64,000 nucleotides of DNA from Trueperaceae bacterium (GTDB lineage: Bacteria; Deinococcota; Deinococci; Deinococcales; Trueperaceae), in NCBI GenBank assembly GCA_002707365.1, contig PAMQ01000007.1, positions 114,341-178,340 of the forward strand, written 5' to 3'. A model generated the notes under the pieces. That model saw only the letters and a program-made list of their open reading frames with translations, did not search any database and was not told where the DNA came from. Shown piece after piece: positions 56,106-64,000 of this stretch. The position numbers were made by a program, and so were the translations under genes. Each line of letters opens with the position of its first letter. Position 1 is the first letter of the stretch.

Positions 56106-58157
56106 TCACGATGGCTTAGTTCCTATATGACTCTCGAACCAACTCAAGATCCTGTGTAATCTTTCAACTCTATTTCCAGGCCTCCCGCCTCGGGAAAGCC
56201 CGTGGCTCTCTCCTTCGAACACTACTAGTTCTACCTCACGACCGAGCCAGCGCAGAGCGGCAAACAACTGTTCAGCCTGCTCAAGCGGACAACGATGATC
56301 CTGATCACTATGAATAATGAGCAAAGGAGTATGAATATCACCTACATAAGCAATGGGTGATTGTCGCCAAGATGACTCTAAATTTTCGATGGGGTTAACA
56401 CCAGTTTCTCCTTCTGTGCCCTCAGGACCAATATCAGACGTCCCTAAAAAACTGATCTGATTAGAAATAGACCTCTGAGTCACTGCAGCGGCGAACCTGT
56501 CGGTGTGCCCTACAATCCAGTTCGTCATAAAGCCGCCGCAACTACCGCCGGTCACGCCAAGACGATTTTCATCAACGAACGGTAGTGTCACGAGGTCATT
56601 CACCCCAAGCATAGTCTCGTCGTAATCACGACCACCCTGATCACCTTCACTTGCTCTGGTCCAGGCTTGACCATAACCAGCTGTTGTACCTCGTACATTA
56701 AATGCGTTAACTACAAACCCAGCTTCAGCGAGACATTGAAATTCATGGCTAAAGTCCCAAGAAAACATCGAACAATGCACGTACACGATAGCTGGATACT
56801 GCTTAGACTTATCAAACTTGGTTGGTAACCAAAGCCAACCTTGTATCTGATCCTTATCTAAACCTTCGAAATAACGCTCTTCGGGTAAGACTAATTTCCG
56901 GTCCTGTAACCAGGGATTTAACGCAGTAAGGCGCTTTGTCTCTTCCGAAGTCCATTCAAACAAGTCACCTGGATTTGTTGGATCTGCCCAACCATAGACT
57001 GCCGCATCCCCAGCCCTCGGGCTGTAGTCGAAAACGACTCCTTGGCCAGAAGCAATAGTCTCAAAAGTTCCTGTCGTGTTGATCCGACAAAAGTGGGTAG
57101 CCCCCTCTACGGTCAAAAGAAAATAAATCCAAGGGTCACCCGCAGGCCACTTGACTGTTATGTTGGATAGCGCTACCCGGGTGTCCGATGCAGCGTAGTT
57201 TCCGACCTCCTGGTCTAGAGCACCTAGTTCCACTGCAGTACCATGCTCCACGTCGGCAAGGTGAGGGGTTAGGAATACCCTGCGGTTAGTGGGAGCTGGG
57301 TGATTGTGCCCCGCAAACGCTATGCTACGGTCGTCATCACCCCATGCCGGACTACGACAAGCACCTTGCCAATTAACCAGTAGTCGGACTGGCGATCCTC
57401 CTGGATAATCACAAAGGAAAATTTGTCCCTGGCCAAGCGCTACGTTCTGTTCTCGAGCCGTACCAACAAATGCAAGGCGTTTCCCTGATTCACTCCAACT
57501 TGGCTCAGAGTAGTCACATTCGCTATCGGTGATTTGGGTTAGATTTCCACTAACCCTCTCCATAACCCAGATTTGAGAATAACGGTTGTGTACAAAACCA
57601 ACGCCATCCTGTTTATACCTAAGACGTCGAATTACCTTAATGGTTGGTGCCGGCAATCCAACCTCTATGTTGCGACTAGATTCATCGTGTATTGGTGTCC
57701 AGCGAACTCCAGCTAGGTGAGAGCCGTCATTATCAAACACTAACCCCGTCATAGGCTCCTTACCTACGTCGTGAATCTGCAGTTGGTTTACCTCGCTCGA
57801 CCAGATTTGAACAGAATGGCTATCACCCTTACTCCAGGAGAAGGCTAAACTCTTCCCGTCAGCACTCCAGGTAGGACTTGAAGCTGATCCCGTCCCACTG
57901 GTAATTAGGTTTCCCTCCTGCTGTTTAAGATCCCGCAAGTAGAGGTTTGTCTTATAACCATTTATCTGAAGGTCAATTTCACGAACTGTATAGGCTACAT
58001 AGGTGCCACTTGGATCAAGTGCGACCTCAACAAGCCATTTATACTTTGTTAGATCTTCAGGAATAAGGCCACGCTGGATCTCGAAATTACTCGCGGACCC
58101 AGATCCACTCTCGGCAATGCTTTTGCGTACCTCCGGTGACTGACTTGCCTGGCTCAA
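56106..58157 (-). CDS. S9 family serine peptidase (prolyl-oligopeptidase/acylaminoacyl-peptidase type)
   Basis: A 683-residue protein with an N-terminal beta-propeller (WD40-like TolB repeats such as SPTWSADGKSLAFSW and SEPSWSESGKRLAFVG, about 45-420) and an alpha/beta-hydrolase domain. Catalytic triad: Ser539 in GGSCGGF, Asp620 in HSDQDHRCP and His652 in GESHGLSRGG. No signal peptide, so cytoplasmic. It begins with TTG 58157, overlapping the stop of the Ldh2 gene as TTGA, with GGAG 8 nt before it. Likely hydrolyses short peptides or N-acyl-amino-acid peptides brought in by the transporter. Confidence 0.93.
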   Translation of the reverse strand: MSQASQSPEVRKSIAESGSGSASNFEIQRGLIPEDLTKYKWLVEVALDPSGTYVAYTVREIDLQINGYKTNLYLRDLKQQEGNLITSGTGSASSPTWSADGKSLAFSWSKGDSHSVQIWSSEVNQLQIHDVGKEPMTGLVFDNDGSHLAGVRWTPIHDESSRNIEVGLPAPTIKVIRRLRYKQDGVGFVHNRYSQIWVMERVSGNLTQITDSECDYSEPSWSESGKRLAFVGTAREQNVALGQGQIFLCDYPGGSPVRLLVNWQGACRSPAWGDDDRSIAFAGHNHPAPTNRRVFLTPHLADVEHGTAVELGALDQEVGNYAASDTRVALSNITVKWPAGDPWIYFLLTVEGATHFCRINTTGTFETIASGQGVVFDYSPRAGDAAVYGWADPTNPGDLFEWTSEETKRLTALNPWLQDRKLVLPEERYFEGLDKDQIQGWLWLPTKFDKSKQYPAIVYVHCSMFSWDFSHEFQCLAEAGFVVNAFNVRGTTAGYGQAWTRASEGDQGGRDYDETMLGVNDLVTLPFVDENRLGVTGGSCGGFMTNWIVGHTDRFAAAVTQRSISNQISFLGTSDIGPEGTEGETGVNPIENLESSWRQSPIAYVGDIHTPLLIIHSDQDHRCPLEQAEQLFAALRWLGREVELVVFEGESHGLSRGGRPGNRVERLHRILSWFESHIGTKPS

Positions 58158-59227
58158 CCGAGAGGCTCCAAACCAAGTTCCTGAGCGAGAGGCCGCAAAG
58201 ACTGGAGGGTTTCTTGGGACACAGGAATCCCCTCTTTGCGCCTTTGTTGCATGCGCTCGTCCTCTAGATCACCTGGAAGCAAGACGGGTGAAGAAGGGTC
58301 GATGGGGGGAGCGCTCTTGACCTCCGCAATAAGTTTAGTTAGGCGTGTTTCAAATTGTTCGCTAGTCATGAAAATGGTGGGATCAAACGCCATCATCATG
58401 TGACCAACATCATAGTGATTCTCGTCTTGGAAAACGTCTAACCCGAACTTCGCACCGGTCATCACACCAGTGAACACATCAGTAAAGAAACTCAAACCAT
58501 AACCCTTATACTCACCGATTGGGAGTACCGGCCCGTCCATAGCGGCTGCCGGATCCGTGGTTCTTTCTCCGTCAGGGGTAAGTGCCCACGTGTCGGGCAT
58601 AGCACGACCCTGCTCTAGATACCAACGCATCATTCCCTTGCCTGACATGGTAAGTGCCATATCAAGTAACACGGGTCCACGTTCTTTGCCTGGATAAGGG
58701 ACCGCTAGGCCCCAGGGATTAGTGGCGAGAACAGGCTTTGCTGAACCCCAAGGAGCCATTTCAGCACGAGCATTAGTCATCGACCAACCTATGAGACCCG
58801 CATTAGCTGCCGTCAGGGCATGATATCCAGCAATACCAAAATGGTTACTATTACGCACCCAAACTACCGCTAAACCGGTGGCCTTTGCCTTCTCTGAAGC
58901 GCGAAGCATTGCCCGTTGGGCAGCAACATAACCAAATCCCTTAGCGGCGTCTAAAAGAGCGTAACTAGGTCCATCTCGGTCCCAGGACATTGGGGCGTCT
59001 GCAATAATTCCACCATTACGAATCCTGTTGAAGTAACGGAGGAGCTTCTCTACCCCTTGACCTTGACCTGGGTGGTACCACAAGGATGCCGTAACTACGC
59101 CGTCAGCTACGATTTCTGCTTCTTCTGCTGTGGCCCCAAGCGTTGTAAGAAACGTTTCAATAAAACCCCTTAAGTCCTTTTCGGGGTAGAAAGTCACTGG
59201 TTCTTTGTCAGTTAAGTCGTATGCCAT
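58154..59227 (-). CDS. Ldh2 (malate/L-lactate dehydrogenase-like) family oxidoreductase
   Basis: NAD(P)H-dependent 2-hydroxy- or imino-acid oxidoreductase of the family including ureidoglycolate, sulfolactate and piperideine-2-carboxylate enzymes; 357 residues. VRNSNHFGIAGYHA, WGSAKPVLATNPWGLAVP and GEYKGYGLSFFTDV are conserved. The normally catalytic SHG near the N-terminus is replaced: the segment reads YHPGQGQGV, aligning Gln57 with the catalytic His; His52 is close by. A subfamily with a different mechanism or substrate is likely. GAAGGGA lies 5 nt before ATG 59227. Confidence 0.88.
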   Translation of the reverse strand: MAYDLTDKEPVTFYPEKDLRGFIETFLTTLGATAEEAEIVADGVVTASLWYHPGQGQGVEKLLRYFNRIRNGGIIADAPMSWDRDGPSYALLDAAKGFGYVAAQRAMLRASEKAKATGLAVVWVRNSNHFGIAGYHALTAANAGLIGWSMTNARAEMAPWGSAKPVLATNPWGLAVPYPGKERGPVLLDMALTMSGKGMMRWYLEQGRAMPDTWALTPDGERTTDPAAAMDGPVLPIGEYKGYGLSFFTDVFTGVMTGAKFGLDVFQDENHYDVGHMMMAFDPTIFMTSEQFETRLTKLIAEVKSAPPIDPSSPVLLPGDLEDERMQQRRKEGIPVSQETLQSLRPLAQELGLEPLG

Positions 59228-59259
59228 TTACGTCCCTTCAGCAAACTAATGGTCACGAC

Positions 59260-60420
59260 CTAACCTCCAACGCCTATTACGTCCATCGCCGCCTTCATGC
59301 GGCCAAGACCTTGAATTAGTTGCTCCTCAGGTTGTAAGAAAGTGATACGGAGGAAGTTGTCCATATCTTCAGAAAAAGCTCCACCCGGGTAAGCAAGTAC
59401 ATGTGCTTCGTCAAGAATCCGCTGCGCCAATTCTATGCTCCCCATACCAGTATGTTTAACATCCACAAAGACAAATTGCCCGCCCTGAGGAGTTCCGTAA
59501 GTGAACCCCATATCATCCAGGTAATCAAGGACAATCCGTCGTCGCTGCGAATAAGCTTCACGCATGGCATTAGCCTCGTCTTGAGGACCGGTCAGTGCCG
59601 CTAAAGCAGCATATTGGGAAACAAGAGACGCCGGCCCTGAAACAGCTGCCTTCAAGTCCCGAACGCGAGTCATTAGATCGGCTGGACCAGCAACCCAACC
59701 AGCCCGCCAACCCGTCATAGCATAGGTTTTCGAAAGCGCATTTAGCGTGAGAGTACGCTCTTTCCCTCCTGGCAGAGAAGCTGGGCTCGTATGCACAAAG
59801 TCGTCGTACAGAATCAAATCATAAATGTCGTCTGCAATGATGATTAGATCTTTCTCTTGTGCAATTTGTATTAGTTTTTGCTGATCTTCTCTAGAAATTA
59901 CACTTGCTGCAGGATTATTGGGAGAGACAAGCAGAAGAGCTCGGGTTTCGGGAGTAATTGTTTGTCTCACACGATCAGGATCGACCCGGAAAGCTTCTTC
60001 CGCATAGGTGGGCATACTTACAATCTGACCACGGGCAAAAGTAACAGAGTCCTTATATGTATTGTAGTTAGGTTCGGGTACCAGGAGACTGTCGCCCTCG
60101 CCAATGGCTGCGACAACCATAAGGAATAGTGCCTCCTGGCCTCCATTAGTAAATACGATTTCAGTGTTCGGATCAAAACTGGCTCCGTTGACCCGTTCAA
60201 CCCGTTCAGCAATGGCCTCACGCACGACAAGCAATCCTTCAGCTGGGGAAGGTTCGGTTAGTTTATTCTCCATTGCATCTTTAGCAGCTTTTACAATGTG
60301 CCCAGGGGTATCGAAATCAGGATCGCCCCGGCCCAAGACTATGGCATCGTCGTAACCACGTACTTGCGAAATGAGGTGATAAAGAACCTCAGTGCCTCGC
60401 TTTTTCTTCTGTTCACTCAT
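59260..60420 (-). CDS. PLP aminotransferase class I/II, intact copy
   Basis: A 386-residue aspartate-aminotransferase-fold enzyme with PLP-lysine Lys231 in NALSKTYAMTGWRAGW, SPNNPAASV with the PLP Asn, IADDIYDLILYDD with Asp/Tyr, and a C-terminal Arg in FLRITFLQ. Ribosome-binding site TAGGAG 7 nt before ATG 60420. It lies 73 nt downstream of a degenerate paralogue and upstream of the Ldh2 gene. Together with the reductase it could move an amino group off an imported amino acid and reduce the keto acid. Confidence 0.92.
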   Translation of the reverse strand: MSEQKKKRGTEVLYHLISQVRGYDDAIVLGRGDPDFDTPGHIVKAAKDAMENKLTEPSPAEGLLVVREAIAERVERVNGASFDPNTEIVFTNGGQEALFLMVVAAIGEGDSLLVPEPNYNTYKDSVTFARGQIVSMPTYAEEAFRVDPDRVRQTITPETRALLLVSPNNPAASVISREDQQKLIQIAQEKDLIIIADDIYDLILYDDFVHTSPASLPGGKERTLTLNALSKTYAMTGWRAGWVAGPADLMTRVRDLKAAVSGPASLVSQYAALAALTGPQDEANAMREAYSQRRRIVLDYLDDMGFTYGTPQGGQFVFVDVKHTGMGSIELAQRILDEAHVLAYPGGAFSEDMDNFLRITFLQPEEQLIQGLGRMKAAMDVIGVGG

Positions 60421-60493
60421 AGGATCTCTCCTAAGCCTGGAGTAGTTCGATGTGTTTTCTGTGGATTGGGATATTGCCTCAAAAGATATGTCA

Positions 60494-61555
60494 TTACTTG
60501 ACCCCTTCGGTTATCGAAAGTCGGAGAACATCAGGAGCTCCGAAACCAGCTCCATCTAATGGAGTCAATCCACGATCTCTAAGAGCACTAACAATGGCAT
60601 CCGTTCGGCTTACAGCCACCAGATTGGCTGTATTGCCAACAAGGATTTCAGCTCCAAAAGAGTTCAGCCACTCAAGCATACTTTCCTTATTTTGGCTTAG
60701 GCTTGCTGCAGCCTCACTCCGACGAACTCCGTAGCCGTCACTCGCTCCAAGGGCTGCGTACTGGGTGGCTGTGGAAGTACAGATCGAAATAATCTGTTTC
60801 ATGGCAGTGATTCCCGGTAAATGTTCCTCGTTAGTCGCTATATACCCGATCGAAAGGCCTTCAAGGCCAACTCCAGGAAAAGCTTCACCCAAGAAGGTTA
60901 TCCGCCCCAAACTATTTAAATCGTTATAAATATTAGGGTCTTGGAGCCAACCAGAAAGACCAGTATCAATCATTACTAGAGCACCGTGTTTATCAGCAAG
61001 GTCAGAAATTTGATCGACCTCATTACTGTCATAAACAGCACCAGTTAGGCGCCCTGGCGATTCAAGAAAAATTCTGTTGGCACCCGCAACTAAGGCGCTT
61101 TCGATGGCTTCAATCGTCGGAATTCGACGAAGATCATCTTCTACCTTAATCCACGTGTGTTTAGTGGATCTGATACCCAACGCCTTCCTAACGCCAGGAT
61201 GGACAATCGAAGGCACTGCCAGAACACTAGATTCCTCTGCTAAAACCTGAAGAGCAAGGAAGCGGGCTTCTTGAACCCCAGCAGTTACTAACACTCCTTC
61301 TGGGTTATACCCAGATGGTAGAGCGTCTGCTATGGCTTCACGAAGCGGCATGATTCCTGGAACATCCACGTAATGAGTCTGCCCCTCCTGTAGAGCATTA
61401 TTAGCTGTTGTAATAGCGTGTTCAGACAACTGGGATGTCGGCTGATCTCCTCGCAAATCATCTAGGTTATTGCCGAAAGAAGCCACATCAGATACCCCTA
61501 AAAGTTCGTTAGCCTGATGGGCGGTCATTAATTGGTCTTTTTTACTCTGCTCCAT
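60494..61555 (-). CDS. Aminotransferase-fold protein lacking the PLP lysine
   Basis: A 353-residue protein recognisable as a class I/II aminotransferase (THYVDVPGIMPLREAIADALP, VLVTAGVQEARFLALQVL, FLESPGRLTGAVYD, MIDTGLSGW, VLRLSIT). At the cofactor-lysine position the SxSK motif has become TFLGEAF, with Glu224 replacing Lys, and the Arg in GWRxG is replaced (LEGLSIGY). The NPxNPTG Asn is also lost. It cannot form the normal PLP aldimine. The frame is intact and the Asp of MIDTG is kept, so it may bind a ligand or pair with the adjacent intact copy. ATG 61555 is 3 nt after GGAGG. Confidence 0.8.
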   Translation of the reverse strand: MEQSKKDQLMTAHQANELLGVSDVASFGNNLDDLRGDQPTSQLSEHAITTANNALQEGQTHYVDVPGIMPLREAIADALPSGYNPEGVLVTAGVQEARFLALQVLAEESSVLAVPSIVHPGVRKALGIRSTKHTWIKVEDDLRRIPTIEAIESALVAGANRIFLESPGRLTGAVYDSNEVDQISDLADKHGALVMIDTGLSGWLQDPNIYNDLNSLGRITFLGEAFPGVGLEGLSIGYIATNEEHLPGITAMKQIISICTSTATQYAALGASDGYGVRRSEAAASLSQNKESMLEWLNSFGAEILVGNTANLVAVSRTDAIVSALRDRGLTPLDGAGFGAPDVLRLSITEGVK

Positions 61556-61647
61556 ATTCCTCCAAAAATGTCTCATAGAAATATATTCTCACTATTGCAA
61601 GCCTGATCAATTCTTAATTTAGGTAACCCGCTTTATCCCTCCTACAC

Positions 61648-62577
61648 TTATTGACCCCGCAATCGCGGATCAAGTAGATCGCGAAGCCAATCTCCTAAAA
61701 ACACCACTCCTAATACAGTTATGGTTATAGCTATACCTGGAAATGTTGACATCCACCAGGCACTACCAATGACTTGTCTCCCATCTGACAACATAAGGCC
61801 CCATGTGACAGTAGGCGCCTGAACACCAAGACCCAGAAAACTTAGTGACGCTTCAGCAAGCATGGTAGTGGCAACCATCATGGTTGCTAAGACGATGATG
61901 GATCCAGTCACGTTAGGGAGAATATGCTTAAACATAATCTTGAAACTAGACTGTCCAAGAGCACGGGCTGCCATGACGTAATCAACCTCACGGACCGATA
62001 GTACTTCTGCCCGGGTCACTCGAGCGTAGGTAACCCAGCTAGTCACTCCGAGGATAAAAATAAGAGTCATGAGGCCAGCACCAACCACCCCCGATACGGC
62101 CACCACAAGCACAATGAACGGTATAGCTAAGAAGGCATCAGCGATACGCATCATAAAGTTGTCGATAAGGCCCCCTGAGAATCCAGAAACCAGGCCGTAC
62201 GATACGCCAATCAAGCCGGCTATCACGACTGCAAGAACCCCAACAGTTACAGAAACCCTGGTCCCTGCGATAACTCGGCTCAAAATGTCACGCCCGAGTT
62301 GGTCACTACCTAAATAATAGATTCCAGTTGCGTCCTGGTGTCCTGGCGGCTTGAAACGAGAACGCAAATTGTGCTCTAAGGGGTCATGAGGGGAAATTAG
62401 TGGACCAAACAGGGCAACTAGAACAACGCCAACAACTAATACGGCACCAATAGTACCCACCCGACTACGACGAAGAGAACGAAAAGCATACCAAAATCGG
62501 GTGCGCCTAACGGCAAGTACTTCTCCTGAAGAGACGCTGTCTGCTAATGATGTTTCAGAAGAAATTTGGGAACTCAT
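61648..62577 (-). CDS. ABC transporter permease, DppC/OppC type
   Basis: Inner-membrane permease of a dipeptide/oligopeptide ABC importer. 309 residues with an N-terminal cytoplasmic region, one helix (about 42-62), the typical periplasmic segment LGSDQLGRDILSRVIAGTRVS, and five more helices. The EAA loop reads MAARALGQSSFKIMFKHILPNV. Starts 7 nt after the DppB-type gene. ATPase genes are not in the window. Confidence 0.93.
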   Translation of the reverse strand: MSSQISSETSLADSVSSGEVLAVRRTRFWYAFRSLRRSRVGTIGAVLVVGVVLVALFGPLISPHDPLEHNLRSRFKPPGHQDATGIYYLGSDQLGRDILSRVIAGTRVSVTVGVLAVVIAGLIGVSYGLVSGFSGGLIDNFMMRIADAFLAIPFIVLVVAVSGVVGAGLMTLIFILGVTSWVTYARVTRAEVLSVREVDYVMAARALGQSSFKIMFKHILPNVTGSIIVLATMMVATTMLAEASLSFLGLGVQAPTVTWGLMLSDGRQVIGSAWWMSTFPGIAITITVLGVVFLGDWLRDLLDPRLRGQ

Positions 62578-62584
62578 CTCGGCA

Positions 62585-63514
62585 TCATCCCTGATTTCCT
62601 TGGAGCTCTATTCTAGGATCAATAAAGCTATAAATCACGTCCAAAACTAAATTAATAATAATAAAAGAGAGGGCGAACCAAAAAAGAGCCGCCTGCACTA
62701 CCGTTATGTCTCGCACGCCGATAGACTCAATCATTAGCCGACCAATGCCTGGCCATGAGAAAACAGCCTCCACTACCACCGATCCCCCTAAAAGCCAACC
62801 AAGTTGCAACCCAAGTGCAGTAACAACAGGCAGCAACGAATTTCTTAAAGCGTGCCGAATAATTACAACTCTGCCAGCAAGTCCCTTAGCGTATGCTGTC
62901 CTAACATAGTCCTGACTCAATACCTCGAGCATGGCTGATCGTGTAAGCCGTGAGAGTCTAGCAGCAATACCTGTTCCCAGAGTCAGTGCCGGCATAATAA
63001 TTGCACTAGCTTCAAGAGCCCCAAACGCTGGTAATAAACGGAGATTGACGGAAAAAATAAGTATTAGCATTAACCCCACCCAAAAGTTCGGCATGGCAGT
63101 CCCAAGGGTCGCCCCCATTGTGGCCACAATGTCCAACCAGGTGTTTCTCCTAAGTGCTGAAATAACACCAAGGGGAATCGCAATCAAGATGCCGATGACA
63201 GCTGACACTCCTGCCAAAAGATAGGTGTTTAGAAGCCTTTCGAGGACAAGTTCCATTGCCGGTATGCGAGCTTGCATTGATAACCCAAAATCTCCAGTTA
63301 TCGCTTTTCTAACAAAAACCAAATATTGTTCCACTAAAGGCCTGTCAAATCCCCAGGCGGCACGTAATGCCGCAATCTGATCTTCGCTAAAAGTGGGTGG
63401 CGCCATAACCGAAATTGGGTCGCCCTTAAGGCGAACCATGAAAAAAACTATCAGCGAGACGATAAATATCGTCATTAAAAGCTGACCCAGACGAGAAACA
63501 ATAAAAGTCTGCAA
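62585..63514 (-). CDS. ABC transporter permease, DppB/OppB type
   Basis: Partner permease, 309 residues, six helices. The N-terminal FIVSRLGQLLMTIFIVSLIVFFMVRLKGDP and the EAA loop TAYAKGLAGRVVIIRHALRNSLLP are diagnostic. The only in-frame start is TTG 63514 because a TAG lies six codons upstream; no ribosome-binding site is visible and a strong hairpin sits 25 nt upstream, so initiation is probably weak relative to the binding protein. Confidence 0.92.
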   Translation of the reverse strand: MQTFIVSRLGQLLMTIFIVSLIVFFMVRLKGDPISVMAPPTFSEDQIAALRAAWGFDRPLVEQYLVFVRKAITGDFGLSMQARIPAMELVLERLLNTYLLAGVSAVIGILIAIPLGVISALRRNTWLDIVATMGATLGTAMPNFWVGLMLILIFSVNLRLLPAFGALEASAIIMPALTLGTGIAARLSRLTRSAMLEVLSQDYVRTAYAKGLAGRVVIIRHALRNSLLPVVTALGLQLGWLLGGSVVVEAVFSWPGIGRLMIESIGVRDITVVQAALFWFALSFIIINLVLDVIYSFIDPRIELQGNQG

Positions 63515-63538
63515 CGAATCAGTATTCTGGTGCTAGTG

Positions 63539-63578
63539 CGCGTTGGTAATCAACTCTTGAGAGTTGATTACCAACGCG
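63539..63578 (-). other. 18-bp intercistronic hairpin between binding protein and permease genes
   Basis: A perfect inverted repeat of 18 bp (63539-63556 with 63561-63578) around a 4-nt loop. It lies 16 nt after the binding-protein stop and 24 nt before the permease start. No T-run follows on the minus strand. Such structures protect the 3' end of the binding-protein mRNA and lower permease expression. Confidence 0.75.
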
Positions 63579-63594
63579 GCTCAGCAGCCCGTTC

Positions 63595-64000
63595 TTAATC
63601 TCTTAGTTTGAGATCCCGGAATGTAAACCAACCGTCAGCCCGGGGGGTCCAGTCAAATTCATTATTCATTGCGGTTACGCCAACAACTTCGTAGAGCGGA
63701 ACCGTCACAGCCTGTTCAATGAATATCTCTTGCCAGCGCTCCCATAGTGCGAGGCGCTCGTCTGCGTCAATCGTAGTCAGGATCTGTTTACCTACAGAGT
63801 CCCACTCTTCAACACAAACGTTATAGTTTGCCTGTTGCCATTCGCATGTGTAAAACAAGGGAGTTAGGAACGGCGAGCCACCAAGCGCAACCATGTAGGC
63901 ATCACGGTTATTACCTGGTGATCCCACTTGCTCACGTAGCGCCGAAAGCCCGAGAATATTTAACTCAACCTCGAAACCAACATCCTCAAGCATAGCTTTG
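63595..64000 (-). CDS. Peptide/nickel-type ABC substrate-binding protein (SBP_bac_5), C-terminal part
   Basis: The last 134 or so residues of a family 5 extracellular solute-binding protein; the frame is open at the window edge, so the gene starts beyond 64000. Family features: AMLEDVGFEVEL, LGGSPFLTPLFYTCEWQQANYNVCVEEWD, LWERWQEIFIEQAVTVPLYEVVGVTAMNNEFDWTPRADGWFTFRDLKL. It belongs with the downstream DppB/DppC permeases. First visible gene of the cluster; ligand unknown. Confidence 0.9.
   Translation of the reverse strand, partial: KAMLEDVGFEVELNILGLSALREQVGSPGNNRDAYMVALGGSPFLTPLFYTCEWQQANYNVCVEEWDSVGKQILTTIDADERLALWERWQEIFIEQAVTVPLYEVVGVTAMNNEFDWTPRADGWFTFRDLKLRD

Noticed and set aside
1-64000. 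CRISPR arrays, insertion sequences, prophage or integrase
   Set aside because: No regularly spaced repeats, transposase, integrase or terminal-repeat pairs with target duplications were seen on either strand.

Overview
The window is a dense stretch of bacterial chromosome (roughly 47% GC by eye) with about 50 protein genes and three tRNA genes. It looks like a free-living, aerobic, heterotrophic diderm. An affiliation with Deinococcota (an uncultivated, lower-GC, Trueperaceae-like lineage) is my best inference. The support is a LptB-type ABC ATPase paired with a DUF3084 coiled-coil protein, an AceE/AceF-type pyruvate dehydrogenase, a 14-gene NDH-1 operon, a CrtI-like carotenoid desaturase, and above all about ten genes whose start codon lies only 6-7 nt downstream of a TANNNT -10 box, the leaderless arrangement known from Deinococcus. 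Taxonomy was not tested by any search.

Layout. Positions 1-26700 are housekeeping genes in small units: the 3' part of metH with a short MetF-type reductase facing it, a ZnT9-like cation transporter, fabF, two phytanoyl-CoA-type dioxygenases, Tag glycosylase, a SseA-type sulfurtransferase divergent from a SpoU methyltransferase, a VOC protein, a DUF454 protein, lptB-DUF3084, aceE-aceF, ahcY, a DUF3179 protein, a CrtI-like desaturase, an aminotransferase, ndk and a single-domain rhodanese. Positions 26701-41219 hold the complete NADH:quinone oxidoreductase operon nuoA-N on the minus strand, with many overlapping start/stop codons. At 41411-41913 are tRNA-Lys, tRNA-Glu and tRNA-Val on the plus strand, the first pair behind a consensus promoter.

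Positions 42041-49534 form an accessory sugar-acid and carbohydrate region: a tightly coupled operon of a mannonate-oxidoreductase-type SDR, a nickel-pincer LarA homologue and gluconokinase; a GH32-like glycosidase preceded by a short leaderless ORF; a sugar isomerase/epimerase-fold protein; a Gfo/Idh/MocA oxidoreductase; and a second SDR. Positions 50187-64000 form a long minus-strand cluster that reads as one catabolic operon: peptide-type ABC binding protein (cut by the window end), two permeases, two class I/II aminotransferase-fold proteins, an Ldh2 oxidoreductase, an S9 peptidase, two aspartoacylase-family proteins, an M24-fold hydrolase, a DegT-fold protein and a MmgE/PrpD protein.

The most unusual signal is in that last cluster. 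Two adjacent paralogue pairs (aspartoacylase family and aminotransferase fold) each combine one copy with intact active-site residues and one copy that has lost them. The M24 and Ldh2 members also deviate at positions that are normally catalytic. This suggests uptake and step-wise degradation of an amide- or peptide-like amino-acid derivative by a pathway that I cannot match to a described one.
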